Assembly (NCBI RefSeq): GCF_003797825.1 | Contig: NZ_RKME01000013.1 | Span: forward strand, 62,001 to 126,000 | DNA length: 64,000 nt | Direction of reading: 5' to 3' | Origin: Gordonia sp. OPL2 | Lineage (GTDB): Bacteria > Actinomycetota > Actinomycetes > Mycobacteriales > Mycobacteriaceae | Shown here: positions 7,745 through 15,720 of the stretch, one piece after another | Layout: each line of letters starts with the position of its first letter | Numbering within the stretch: the stretch's first letter is position 1 | The notes under the pieces: model-generated | Database searches by the model: none | Seen by the model: the letters and a program-made list of their open reading frames with translations, nothing else | Told to the model about the DNA's origin: nothing | Made by a program: the position numbers and the translations under genes

Positions 7745-8713
7745 ATGAGAATTCGTTCCCGCCGTGTCCTGGCAGCTGCCGCTGCCGCCGCGTCGTTCAG
7801 CCTGGTCGCCGCCGGTTGCTCCGGCTCGGACGCGGATGCGACGAACGCGCAGGGTTTCCCCGAGACCATCACGCTCGCCGCGATCCCCGCGGAGAACTCC
7901 TCCGACCTCAAGGCCAGCTACGAGCCGGTGATCAAGGTCCTCGAGAAGGAGACCGGATCAAAGGTCGAGTTCGTGCAGGCCACCGACTATGCAGGCGTCG
8001 TCGAGGGCATGATCGCCGACAACGTCGACCTCGCCTTCTTCGGACCGTTCGCGTACGTCGTGGCGAAGCACAACGGCGCGGAGATCACCCCGGTCGGCGC
8101 TGTCGTCAAGGAGAAGGGCGAGCAGCCCGGCTACAAGTCCTATGGCCTGACCCAGGCGGACAACTCGTCGGTCAACGGGCTCAAGGATTTCGCCGGAAAG
8201 AAGGTGTGCTTCGTCGACCCCGGCTCCACCTCGGGCTTCCTCTATCCCAGCGCAGGTCTGATCGAGGCCGGCGTGATCACGTCCGGCACGGAGGCCGACG
8301 TCTCGGCCGGAGTGACCCCGATCTACGCGGGTGGTCACGACGCGTCCGCGCTGGCGATCGCGTCCGGACAGTGCGACGCCGGTTTCGCCTTCGACACGAT
8401 GGTCGACAAGACCATGGTCGAGAAGGGCGAACTGAAGCCGGGCCAACTCAAGAACGTCTGGAAGTCCGAGACGATCGCCGGGTCGGTGTTCGCCGCGAAC
8501 GACTCGCTGGGCACCGAGGCGATCGACACACTGAGGACTGTGTTCACCGAGGACGTGAACGCCGAGTCGATGGCCGCCGCGGGCTACTGCACCCCGGACG
8601 ACTGCCGTATCACCGATGAGCGCGCCTGGGGTGTCGTGCCCGCCAACGATTCCGACTACGACGGTGTCCGCCACGTGTGTGACGTCACCAAGTCCGAGAA
8701 GTGTCAGGGATGA
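7745..8713 (+). CDS. phnD: Phosphonate/phosphite ABC transporter, substrate-binding lipoprotein
   Basis: 322-residue PhnD-family binding protein. The signal peptide ends in lipobox LVAAGC (Cys25), so it is anchored outside the membrane. The mature protein has the periplasmic-binding-protein type 2 fold pattern, with FFGPFAYVV and the family segment VCFVDPGSTSGFLYP, which lines the ligand pocket in PhnD proteins. AAAGG precedes the ATG. It overlaps phnC by four bases (ATGA). It delivers phosphonate, or possibly phosphite or phosphate esters, to PhnCE. Confidence 0.92.
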   Translation: MRIRSRRVLAAAAAAASFSLVAAGCSGSDADATNAQGFPETITLAAIPAENSSDLKASYEPVIKVLEKETGSKVEFVQATDYAGVVEGMIADNVDLAFFGPFAYVVAKHNGAEITPVGAVVKEKGEQPGYKSYGLTQADNSSVNGLKDFAGKKVCFVDPGSTSGFLYPSAGLIEAGVITSGTEADVSAGVTPIYAGGHDASALAIASGQCDAGFAFDTMVDKTMVEKGELKPGQLKNVWKSETIAGSVFAANDSLGTEAIDTLRTVFTEDVNAESMAAAGYCTPDDCRITDERAWGVVPANDSDYDGVRHVCDVTKSEKCQG

Positions 8714-9540
8714 CCATGTCCGCATCCCGGGAGCTGCCGAAGGTCGCCGGCGACGACCGCGTCGTCCACGTAGAGGGACTGACCAAGTCGTTCGACGGCG
8801 AGCCCGCCCTGCGCGACGTGTCCCTCGACGTCCACCGGAGTGAGCTCGTAGTCCTGCTCGGGTTGTCGGGTTCGGGCAAGTCGACGTTCCTGCGCTGCCT
8901 CAACGGGTTGCACCCCGCGACATCCGGGAGCATCGAAGTGCACGGGGCACGGGTCGATCTCGCCGGTGGCCGCGACCTCCGCGCGTTGCGCCGCGACGTC
9001 GGATTCGTGTTCCAGCACTTCAACCTGGTCGGCCGGCTGAGCTGTCTGGAGAACGTCCTCATCGGCGGTCTGGGTCGGCTCCGCGTAGCGCGTTACGGTG
9101 CGCTCACCTACCCGCGGAAGATGCGTGCCGAGGCGATGGCACACCTCGACCGGGTCGGTCTGGCCGACTTCGCCGATCGTCGCGCCGACACCCTGTCCGG
9201 CGGACAGCAACAGCGGATCGGCATCGCCCGCACGCTGATGCAACGGCCCACGCTGCTACTCGCCGACGAACCAGTCGCCTCGCTGGACCCGGAGAACGCC
9301 GGCGTCGTCATGGACCTGCTGTTCCAGGTGTGCATGGAGGAGAAGCTGACCGTCATCTGCACCCTCCACCAGGTCGATCTCGCCATGGGATGGGCACATC
9401 GCATCGTCGGGCTCCGTTCCGGCCGAAAGGTTCTCGACCGTCCGACGGTCGGTCTCGGCCGGGACGACGTGATGGGCATCTACGAACGGGTCGACCCGCT
9501 GTCGTTGCCTGCGTCGACCAGGGCGACGGGTCCGCTGTGA
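8710..9540 (+). CDS. phnC: Phosphonate ABC transporter ATP-binding protein
   Basis: 276-residue ABC ATPase. Walker A is GLSGSGKST (residues 51-59), the signature is LSGGQQQRIGIARTL, Walker B is LLLADEPVASLDP and the switch His is in CTLHQVDLA. The ATG overlapping the phnD stop as ATGA is chosen over the upstream GTG at 8701; coupling is typical. The stop overlaps the phnE start as GTGA. It powers import through the neighbouring PhnE. Confidence 0.92.
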   Translation: MTMSASRELPKVAGDDRVVHVEGLTKSFDGEPALRDVSLDVHRSELVVLLGLSGSGKSTFLRCLNGLHPATSGSIEVHGARVDLAGGRDLRALRRDVGFVFQHFNLVGRLSCLENVLIGGLGRLRVARYGALTYPRKMRAEAMAHLDRVGLADFADRRADTLSGGQQQRIGIARTLMQRPTLLLADEPVASLDPENAGVVMDLLFQVCMEEKLTVICTLHQVDLAMGWAHRIVGLRSGRKVLDRPTVGLGRDDVMGIYERVDPLSLPASTRATGPL

Positions 9541-11138
9541 CCACACAGCTGACCGAACGACCCGCGGGTCCGGAGCCACAGAGGACCGGACGCCCACGTC
9601 GCAGGTCCCGGCTGTTGATGCCGTGCCTGGCGGTGGGTGCGGTCGTCGCCACCCTGATCTCGGCCTGGTGGATCGACTTCGCTCCCGGGACTCTGTTCGG
9701 CGGACTCGAGGACGTGGTCGCGCTGATCGAGCGGATGCTCCCGCCGCGCATGGACGACCCCGGCCGCATCGGCACGCTGGCCGTCGAGACGCTGCTGATG
9801 GCGATTCTCGGCACTGTGCTGGCCGCCGTCGCGTCGGTGCCGCTGGCCTTCCTGGCAGCGCGCAACACGACACCGCACCCGGCGGTCCACACCGTCGCAC
9901 GTGGTGTCATCACGTTCTGTCGCGCGATGCCCGATCTGCTCTTCGCGGTGCTGTTCGTCCGTGCACTCGGCATCGGGATCCTGCCCGGCGTCCTGGCACT
10001 CGCCCTGCACTCGATCGGCATGTTGGGCAAGCTGTTCGCCGATGCCATCGAGGAGACCGATGTCGGGCCGCGTGAAGCCGTCCGGTCGGCCGGCGCCGGC
10101 CGTCTGCGCGAGATGATCAACGCCGTTGTCCCACAAAGCGTGCCCGCGTGGATCGGCGCGTTCGTGTATCGGATCGACATCAACCTGCGGATGTCGGTGG
10201 TACTCGGGTTCGTCGGTGCGGGTGGCATCGGTTTCGCCCTCCAGGATGCGTTGCGCGGGTTGATCTATCCCCGCGCCCTCGGCATCGTCCTGGTGGTCCT
10301 GGTGATCATCGCGGCGATGGAAGTGCTCGCCATCTGGGTGCGTCGCATGCTGATGAGTCCCGTCGGGTCCAATCCGAGGCGGGAACGCATCGCCCGGACG
10401 GCGTTCTCGCTCGGCGTGATCAGTTCGACGGTGACGGCACTCGTCGTCCTCGACATCACGCCGTGGTCGTTGATCAGTTGGGTCGGGCCGTGTGTCGAGG
10501 TCTTCGGCCGGATGATCCCGCCGAACTTCACCGCCGTCGACACCGAGTTGTTCGAGGCGGCGGCACAGACCGTCGCGATCGGTGTCGTCTCGACGGCGAT
10601 CGGCGCGGTGCTGTCGATCCCGGTGGGAATCCTGGCTGCGCGCAACGCGTCTCCGCACATCAGCGTCTACTGGGCGGCCCGCGGCTGGATTCTGCTGGTT
10701 CGGGCGGTGCCCGAGCTGATCCTCGCGGTGGTGTTCGTCGCGGCGCTGGGGCTCGGTCCGGTCGCCGGGACCTGCGCGCTGGCCATCGGGTCGATCGGCT
10801 TCCTCGCGAAGCTCGTCGCCGACGCGGTCGAGGAGATCGCCCCGGGGCCGCTCGAGGCGGCCCGGTCGGTCGGATGTGGTTGGTGGAAGACGCTGTTCGC
10901 CGCGGTGATCCCGCAGGCGATGCCGTCTCTCGTCGGCTCCGGCCTCTATCTGCTCGACGTCAACATCCGCACGTCCACCGTCCTCGGCATCGTCGGGGCG
11001 GGCGGTATCGGATTCCTGCTCTTCGAGTCGCTCCGCACGCTCGACTTCGACGTCGCGGGCGCGATCGTCATCGTCATCTTCGTCATCGTCTACGCCATCG
11101 AAAGGTTGTCCGGATGGATACGCTCACGCCTGGTCTGA
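9537..11138 (+). CDS. phnE: Phosphonate ABC transporter permease, two PhnE domains fused
   Basis: 533 residues, about twice the length of a single PhnE (about 270). The two halves are homologous. Each has a hydrophobic segment set, LAARN, the pattern R-A-x-P-(D/E)-L, an EAA coupling loop (EAVRSAGAGRLREM and EAARSVGCGWWKTL) and VLGFVGAGGIGF or VLGIVGAGGIGF. The first domain spans roughly residues 30-285, the second 300-533. GTG 9537 overlaps the phnC stop. A single polypeptide can thus supply both membrane halves of the transporter for one PhnC dimer. Confidence 0.9.
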   Translation: MTTQLTERPAGPEPQRTGRPRRRSRLLMPCLAVGAVVATLISAWWIDFAPGTLFGGLEDVVALIERMLPPRMDDPGRIGTLAVETLLMAILGTVLAAVASVPLAFLAARNTTPHPAVHTVARGVITFCRAMPDLLFAVLFVRALGIGILPGVLALALHSIGMLGKLFADAIEETDVGPREAVRSAGAGRLREMINAVVPQSVPAWIGAFVYRIDINLRMSVVLGFVGAGGIGFALQDALRGLIYPRALGIVLVVLVIIAAMEVLAIWVRRMLMSPVGSNPRRERIARTAFSLGVISSTVTALVVLDITPWSLISWVGPCVEVFGRMIPPNFTAVDTELFEAAAQTVAIGVVSTAIGAVLSIPVGILAARNASPHISVYWAARGWILLVRAVPELILAVVFVAALGLGPVAGTCALAIGSIGFLAKLVADAVEEIAPGPLEAARSVGCGWWKTLFAAVIPQAMPSLVGSGLYLLDVNIRTSTVLGIVGAGGIGFLLFESLRTLDFDVAGAIVIVIFVIVYAIERLSGWIRSRLV

Positions 11139-12127
11139 CGCGAGCAGCGATCTGGCGCGGTTCCGCCGTCGCCGTCGAGGAGGTCGCGATCCCACCCCTC
11201 GCCGAGTCGGAGGTGCTGGTGCGGGTCCGCCTGGCCACCATCTGCGGGAGCGACCTGCACACGGTGTCGGGCCGTCGCACGTCGCCATGTCCGTCGATCC
11301 TCGGGCACGAATCGGTCGGTGAGGTCGTCGCGGTCGGCGACGGCGCACCGGTGTCGGTCGGCGAGCGCGTGATCTGGTCGGTGACGGTGTGCTGTGGGAC
11401 CTGTGACCGTTGTGCGAGTGGGATGACCGCGAAGTGCCGTCATGTCCGAAAGGTGGGACACGAACCGTTCCATGGTGATTGGCCGCTGTCGGGAGGCTAC
11501 GCCGAACACATCTTGCTGCCGCGCGGCACGACTGTCGTGCGTGTCCCCGACGACGTGCCGGACGCCGTCGCGGCGCCGGCGGCGTGCGCCACCGCGACCG
11601 TGATGGCCGCCGTCGAGCGAGCCGGCGACGTGTGGCGGCGGCGTGTGCTCATCGCCGGCGCCGGGATGCTCGGGGTCACCGCCGCAGCGGCCTGCCGGGA
11701 TCTCGGCGCCGATGTCGTCATCACCGACCGGCATGCCGACCGACTCGTGCTCGCCGAGATGTTCGGGGCGAGCGCCGACGACGGGGGCGCCGTCGACGTC
11801 GCGATCGACTTCACCGGGTCCACCGATGCCGTCGCCGACGCCTTCGCGCGGCTGGAAATCGGAGGCACGATGGTCCTGGCCGGCTCGGTGACACCGGGAC
11901 CCTCGTTGGCCGTCGATCCGGAACGCGTTGTCCGTCAATGGCTCACGCTCCGTGGTGTGCACAACTACGAACCGCACCATTTGCACCAGGCGATCGGCCT
12001 CCTGCGCAGGACGCTCCACTCGTACCCGTGGGAATCGCTGATCACCGATCCAGTCGGCCTGGGTGAGATCGCGTCGGCGTTGTCGCCGGCCCCGACGGGT
12101 AAGCTGCGAGTCGCCGTGGCGCCGTGA
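11114..12127 (+). CDS. Phosphonate-cluster-associated zinc alcohol dehydrogenase
   Basis: 337-residue medium-chain zinc alcohol dehydrogenase. Catalytic zinc ligands appear in ICGSDLHT and GHES; structural zinc cysteines are in CCGTCDRCASGMTAKC; the NAD site is AGAGMLGVTA. AAAGG stands about 8 bases before ATG 11114, inside the end of phnE (25-nt overlap), so it is part of the phn operon. It resembles the alcohol dehydrogenase family described as associated with phosphonate catabolism clusters (sometimes called HpnZ), whose substrate is not settled. It may reduce or oxidise an aldehyde or alcohol derived from the phosphonate carbon skeleton. Confidence 0.82.
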   Translation: MDTLTPGLTRAAIWRGSAVAVEEVAIPPLAESEVLVRVRLATICGSDLHTVSGRRTSPCPSILGHESVGEVVAVGDGAPVSVGERVIWSVTVCCGTCDRCASGMTAKCRHVRKVGHEPFHGDWPLSGGYAEHILLPRGTTVVRVPDDVPDAVAAPAACATATVMAAVERAGDVWRRRVLIAGAGMLGVTAAAACRDLGADVVITDRHADRLVLAEMFGASADDGGAVDVAIDFTGSTDAVADAFARLEIGGTMVLAGSVTPGPSLAVDPERVVRQWLTLRGVHNYEPHHLHQAIGLLRRTLHSYPWESLITDPVGLGEIASALSPAPTGKLRVAVAP

Positions 12128-12163
12128 GCAATTCGCGGTCCGCTCGTCGAGATTGCGGCTCTT

Positions 12164-12387
12164 GATCCGCGAGGAGCGAGGCTGCCCCCGATCCTCTGAG
12201 GAGCGAGCTCACCGCCGTCGATCCCTGAGGAACAAGCTTGCCACCTCCGATCCCTGAGGAGCGAGCTTGCGAGTGTCACGAAGGGACCCTTCGTGACACT
12301 CGGCTATCGCCTCGCTCCTCAGGGATCGGCGGTGCGTGCCCCTCGCTCCTCAGGGATCAGCGGTGCGGTCGCCTCGCTCCTCAGGGA
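12164..12387. repeat. Family A repeat array around a near-perfect palindrome
   Basis: The centre is a 79-bp palindrome: left arm 12249-12286 beginning GATCCCTGAGGAGCGAGC, right arm 12287-12327 ending CTCGCTCCTCAGGGATC. Three partial units in the left-arm orientation start near 12164, 12190 and 12220, and two in the opposite orientation end near 12358 and 12387, spaced 29-31 bp. It fills the gap between the phn operon and fadE25, which converge here. Confidence 0.88.
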
Positions 12388-12402
12388 ACAGCGGTGCAGT
12401 CG

Positions 12403-13566
12403 TCAGCGCAGCAGTGCGCGGCTCATGACGACGCGCTGAATCTGGTTGGTGCCCTCGTAGATCTGGGTGATCTTGGCGTCACGCATCATGCGCTCGACCG
12501 GGAAATCGCGGGTGTACCCGGCACCGCCGAACAGCTGGACGGCGTCGGTGGTGACCTCCATCGCGACGTCGGAGGCGAAGCACTTCGACGCGGCGGAGAT
12601 GAACCCGAGGTTCTTCTCACCACGCTCGGCGCGAGCGGCCGAGGTGTAGACCATCAGGCGGGCGGCCTCGACCTTCATCGCCATGTCGGCGATCATGAAC
12701 TCGACGCCTTGGAACTTGCTGATCGACTGGCCGAACTGCTTGCGGTCCTTCACGTACTCGATCGCCTTGTCGAGCGCACCCTGCGCGATGCCGACGGCCT
12801 GCGCGCCGATCGTCGGGCGGGTGTGGTCGAGGGTCTGCAGCGCGGTCTTGAAGCCCGTGCCCTCGTCGCCGACGATGCGGTCCTCGGGAATGGTGCAGTC
12901 CTCGAAGTAGAGTTCGGCGGTCGGCGAGCCCTTGATGCCGAGCTTCTTCTCCAGCGGCCCGACGGTGAAACCGGGGTCATCCTCGTGCACCATGAACGAC
13001 GAGATGCCGTTGGCGCCCTTCTCCGGATCGGTGACCGCCATGACGGTGTACCAGGAGGACTTGCCGCCGTTGGTGATCCAGCACTTCGAGCCGTTGATGA
13101 CCCAATTGCTGCCGTCCTTGCGGGCACGGGTCTTCATCGACCCGGCGTCAGAGCCCGCCTCACGCTCGGAGAGCGCGTACGACGCCATCGCCTCGCCCGA
13201 TGCGATCGAGGGCAGCACCTGCTTCTTGAGTTCCTCAGAGCCGTTGAGGATCAGGCCCATCGTGCCGAGCTTGTTCACGGCGGGGATCAGCGACGACGAC
13301 GCACACACCCGCGCGACCTCTTCGATCACGATGCAGGCGGCCACCGAGTCCGCGCCCTGGCCGTCGTACGCCTCGGGCACGTGGATGGCATTGAAGCCCG
13401 ACGCCACGAGGGCATCGAGGGCCTCCTGCGGGAACCGGGAGTTCTCGTCGACGTCGGCGGCGTGCGGCTCGATCTCCTTCTCGGAAAGAGCGCGGATCGC
13501 CTCGCGCAGCGCGACGTGCTCCTCGGGCAGCTCGAAAACGGGGAAGTCGGGATTGCCGAACGCCAT
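12403..13566 (-). CDS. fadE25: Acyl-CoA dehydrogenase, FadE25 orthologue
   Basis: 387-residue FAD-dependent acyl-CoA dehydrogenase (first step of beta-oxidation). It looks strongly like mycobacterial FadE25 over its whole length: EEVARVCASSSLIPAVNK, YALSEREAGSDA (FAD/substrate region), WITNGGKSSWYTVM, and the catalytic-base segment QIYEGTNQIQRVVMS at the C-terminus. ATG 13566 is preferred to the in-frame GTG two codons earlier because AAGGAG lies five bases before the ATG. Two TetR-type palindromes sit 45-97 bp upstream. The TetR gene lies upstream on the same strand. Confidence 0.93.
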   Translation of the reverse strand: MAFGNPDFPVFELPEEHVALREAIRALSEKEIEPHAADVDENSRFPQEALDALVASGFNAIHVPEAYDGQGADSVAACIVIEEVARVCASSSLIPAVNKLGTMGLILNGSEELKKQVLPSIASGEAMASYALSEREAGSDAGSMKTRARKDGSNWVINGSKCWITNGGKSSWYTVMAVTDPEKGANGISSFMVHEDDPGFTVGPLEKKLGIKGSPTAELYFEDCTIPEDRIVGDEGTGFKTALQTLDHTRPTIGAQAVGIAQGALDKAIEYVKDRKQFGQSISKFQGVEFMIADMAMKVEAARLMVYTSAARAERGEKNLGFISAASKCFASDVAMEVTTDAVQLFGGAGYTRDFPVERMMRDAKITQIYEGTNQIQRVVMSRALLR

Positions 13567-13610
13567 GATCACTCCTTACGACCCAGCGACCACACTCTCC
13601 GGAAAGTGCG

Positions 13611-13623
13611 ACACTGAGTGCCA
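13611..13623. promoter_or_regulatory. Palindromic operator upstream of fadE25, proximal
   Basis: ACACTGAGTGCCA: inverted repeat CACT-G-AGTG extended on the right as GCCA. It lies 45 bp before the fadE25 start. Its centre is 41 bp (four helical turns) from a second copy. Probably bound by the adjacent TetR protein (inference). Confidence 0.6.
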
Positions 13624-13650
13624 ATGTCCAGTTCTAGGGTAGTGCACCAC

Positions 13651-13663
13651 GGCACTCAGTGCC
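13651..13663. promoter_or_regulatory. Palindromic operator upstream of fadE25, distal
   Basis: GGCACTCAGTGCC is a perfect inverted repeat around a central C. It has the same half-site (GGCACT) as the proximal copy and lies between the tetR stop and fadE25. Confidence 0.65.
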
Positions 13664-13688
13664 ATGTCAACCTGCTCTACCGCCACCT

Positions 13689-14432
13689 TCATTGTCCGCG
13701 ATCATCGCGGTCACCGCGTAGTTGTTCACCGACCTGTCGCATGATCTCCGCCGGAGGGGTCCCGGCGGGATAGGTCACCACCGACACGACCGTCCCCGTG
13801 GTGGCGAGGTCGCGGTCCGCAGCGTCCGAGCGCGGCCCGTCGGAGAGGTCGGCCCACCCGTCGAACGCGATCCGGGTGTGGTCGAGTTCGGTGCGCAGAC
13901 GTTCGAGTGTGGCGTCGTCGTCGCCGCGGATCATCGCGCGTAGCAGATAGTTGTGCGCACCGGTCACCGCAGCCGCGTATCCGACGATCCGGACCGGCGA
14001 TTCCCCGGGCAGCCGCGTGCGGAGGAAGTCCTCGAAGAGCCGCTGGTACCGGTAGGTGGTGACGAGTTCGCGATCGCGCAGCGCCGGGACCCCCTGCACG
14101 ATGTGGAATCGGCGGACGGCCATCTCCCGGGCGGCCCGGAAGTGGCCGAAGACGAGTTCGGCGGCCGAGCAGACGGCGACCCACGGGTCTCCCCCGGCTC
14201 CGTCGAGGTGGGCGGCGACCTGATCCAGCAGCGACTCGTGGTCGGCGAAGATCACGTCCTCCTTCGCCCCGAACTGCCGGAAGAAGGTGCGACGCGAGAT
14301 CCCCGCCGCGGCCGCGATCTGCTCGACCGTCGTCGACTCATAGCCCTGCTCGGCGAACAGCCGGATCGAGACCGCGACGACGTGCACGCGGAAGTCGGCC
14401 GGGTCGTCGGCGGTGGTCGAAGCATTCGGCAT
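13689..14432 (-). CDS. TetR-family transcriptional regulator
   Basis: 247 residues. The N-terminal helix-turn-helix reads AVSIRLFAEQGYESTTVEQI then AAAAGISRRTFFRQFGAKED. The remainder is a helical ligand domain without recognisable specificity. The ATG at 14432 gives the usual short lead before the HTH. The gene is 122 nt upstream of fadE25 on the same strand, and the gap contains two copies of a GGCACT palindrome, so control of the acyl-CoA dehydrogenase is likely. The C-terminal tail is polar and probably disordered. Confidence 0.85.
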   Translation of the reverse strand: MPNASTTADDPADFRVHVVAVSIRLFAEQGYESTTVEQIAAAAGISRRTFFRQFGAKEDVIFADHESLLDQVAAHLDGAGGDPWVAVCSAAELVFGHFRAAREMAVRRFHIVQGVPALRDRELVTTYRYQRLFEDFLRTRLPGESPVRIVGYAAAVTGAHNYLLRAMIRGDDDATLERLRTELDHTRIAFDGWADLSDGPRSDAADRDLATTGTVVSVVTYPAGTPPAEIMRQVGEQLRGDRDDRGQ

Positions 14433-14551
14433 GGGTGACAGTATGCGCGAGGCCGCGAGACCCACAGGATTCGTCCGAACAGACGACACCCTATCGACGA
14501 CCCGAGTGCGTCCAATTCACGACAACCCCGAGTCGAGACCCAGGAGTCGCC

Positions 14552-15634
14552 GTGCCTCCGACGCGAACCAGCCCCCTCCCCGGAGGCGCGATCCGCACCC
14601 ATACCGTTGCCGATGCTGCGATGGTCGCCCGCATGGGCCGGGCGGAGTACGCGGGAAAGCGCGTCATCTGGTGGATTCTGGGTCCGGCCTTCGTCGTCGG
14701 GCCGCCTGCGTGGTCGCACGTCGAATACACCTTCGGGTCGGGCGATCTCGATCTTCTGACACTCGTGCTGTCCCCGGTGTTCGGAGCGATGACGCTCGCG
14801 GTCTTCGCCGTCTCGCTCATCTTCGTGACCGGCCCGCGGCAATCGCGACTGAGGATCCCCGTTGGCACACCGATCTACGCCGACATCGGGCCCGAATGGA
14901 TCGGGTTCGGATACGGCGACGTCTACAACGCGATGGCCGTCGAGCAGATCGCCCGCGTCCGACATATCGCTTCGTCGCTGGTGATCACCGGCGGACACAC
15001 CACGCTCGTCATCCCGGACGAACTCGTCCCACCGGCGACCCGCGAACGATTGACAGGACGAGTCATCCCACAACCGGGCTCACGCCGCCCGCCGACGTCA
15101 CACCCGATCCGGCCGCGCGTCGACGTCCGCGACGACGGCGCGGTCCGTACCGTCGCACGCGCGGACGCCGCACTCCCCGACCGCCTCGCCCGTGCGACGA
15201 GGCGCAGCCCGGGTGTACTGCTCACCGCCGCGACCGCACCCATGCCCCTCCTCGGTGTCGCCCTGTTCGATGCGGCCCAGGGCGGACTCACACGTGACGG
15301 AGTCATTCTCGGACTGTGCATGACACTCGTGATCCTGGGCGTACTCGCCTATTACTCGACAGTCGGCGTGCGAGCACACTTCCGTCGGGAGGTGCCGGCC
15401 GGAAGTGAGATGTCCACCGAGATCGGACGGGATGAGATCACCATCCGCCTCGGCGGGCGGATCGACGTGGTGCGGCGACGCTCGATCGTGCGCGTCACAC
15501 ACGTACGGGCCACCGAATCACCCGGCGTGCTCGTTCTCACATGTATCGATCCGGTCGGCGGCTTCCTGATTCCCGAGGAACTGGTGCCGACACATCTCAT
15601 CGGTCAACTCCGCCACCGCCGGGCGCTCCGTTGA
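14552..15634 (+). CDS. Membrane protein with two copies of a 2-TM plus soluble domain
   Basis: 360 residues; function not recognised. GTG 14552 has GGAG seven bases upstream. Two hydrophobic pairs (about residues 40-95 and 230-280) are each followed by a soluble domain. The two soluble parts align: IPVGTPIYADIGPEWIGFGY, IARVRHI and LVIPDELVP in the first correspond to VPAGSEMSTEIGRDEITIRL, IVRVTHV and FLIPEELVP in the second. The pattern recalls YcxB-like/PH-type domains that sit on the membrane face, but that is inference. It stands between divergent tetR and the acyl-CoA oxidase. Confidence 0.7.
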   Translation: MPPTRTSPLPGGAIRTHTVADAAMVARMGRAEYAGKRVIWWILGPAFVVGPPAWSHVEYTFGSGDLDLLTLVLSPVFGAMTLAVFAVSLIFVTGPRQSRLRIPVGTPIYADIGPEWIGFGYGDVYNAMAVEQIARVRHIASSLVITGGHTTLVIPDELVPPATRERLTGRVIPQPGSRRPPTSHPIRPRVDVRDDGAVRTVARADAALPDRLARATRRSPGVLLTAATAPMPLLGVALFDAAQGGLTRDGVILGLCMTLVILGVLAYYSTVGVRAHFRREVPAGSEMSTEIGRDEITIRLGGRIDVVRRRSIVRVTHVRATESPGVLVLTCIDPVGGFLIPEELVPTHLIGQLRHRRALR

Positions 15635-15685
15635 TCCGGCCGTGACCATACCGTCGCGAACGTGTAGCGGGCGCCACAATTCGAC

Positions 15686-15699
15686 CTACTCGCGGGTAG
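15686..15699. promoter_or_regulatory. Palindrome upstream of acyl-CoA oxidase
   Basis: CTACTCGCGGGTAG is a 14-bp inverted repeat with one mismatched pair, ending 21 bp before the oxidase ATG. It is placed like an operator; the cognate regulator is unknown. Confidence 0.45.
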
Positions 15700-15720
15700 T
15701 CGGTACGTAACGTGGAGGGC

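Noticed and set aside
12164..12387. Insertion sequence remnant
   Set aside because: No transposase frame and no target-site duplication; the structure is explained by repeated half-sites of a short palindromic element.
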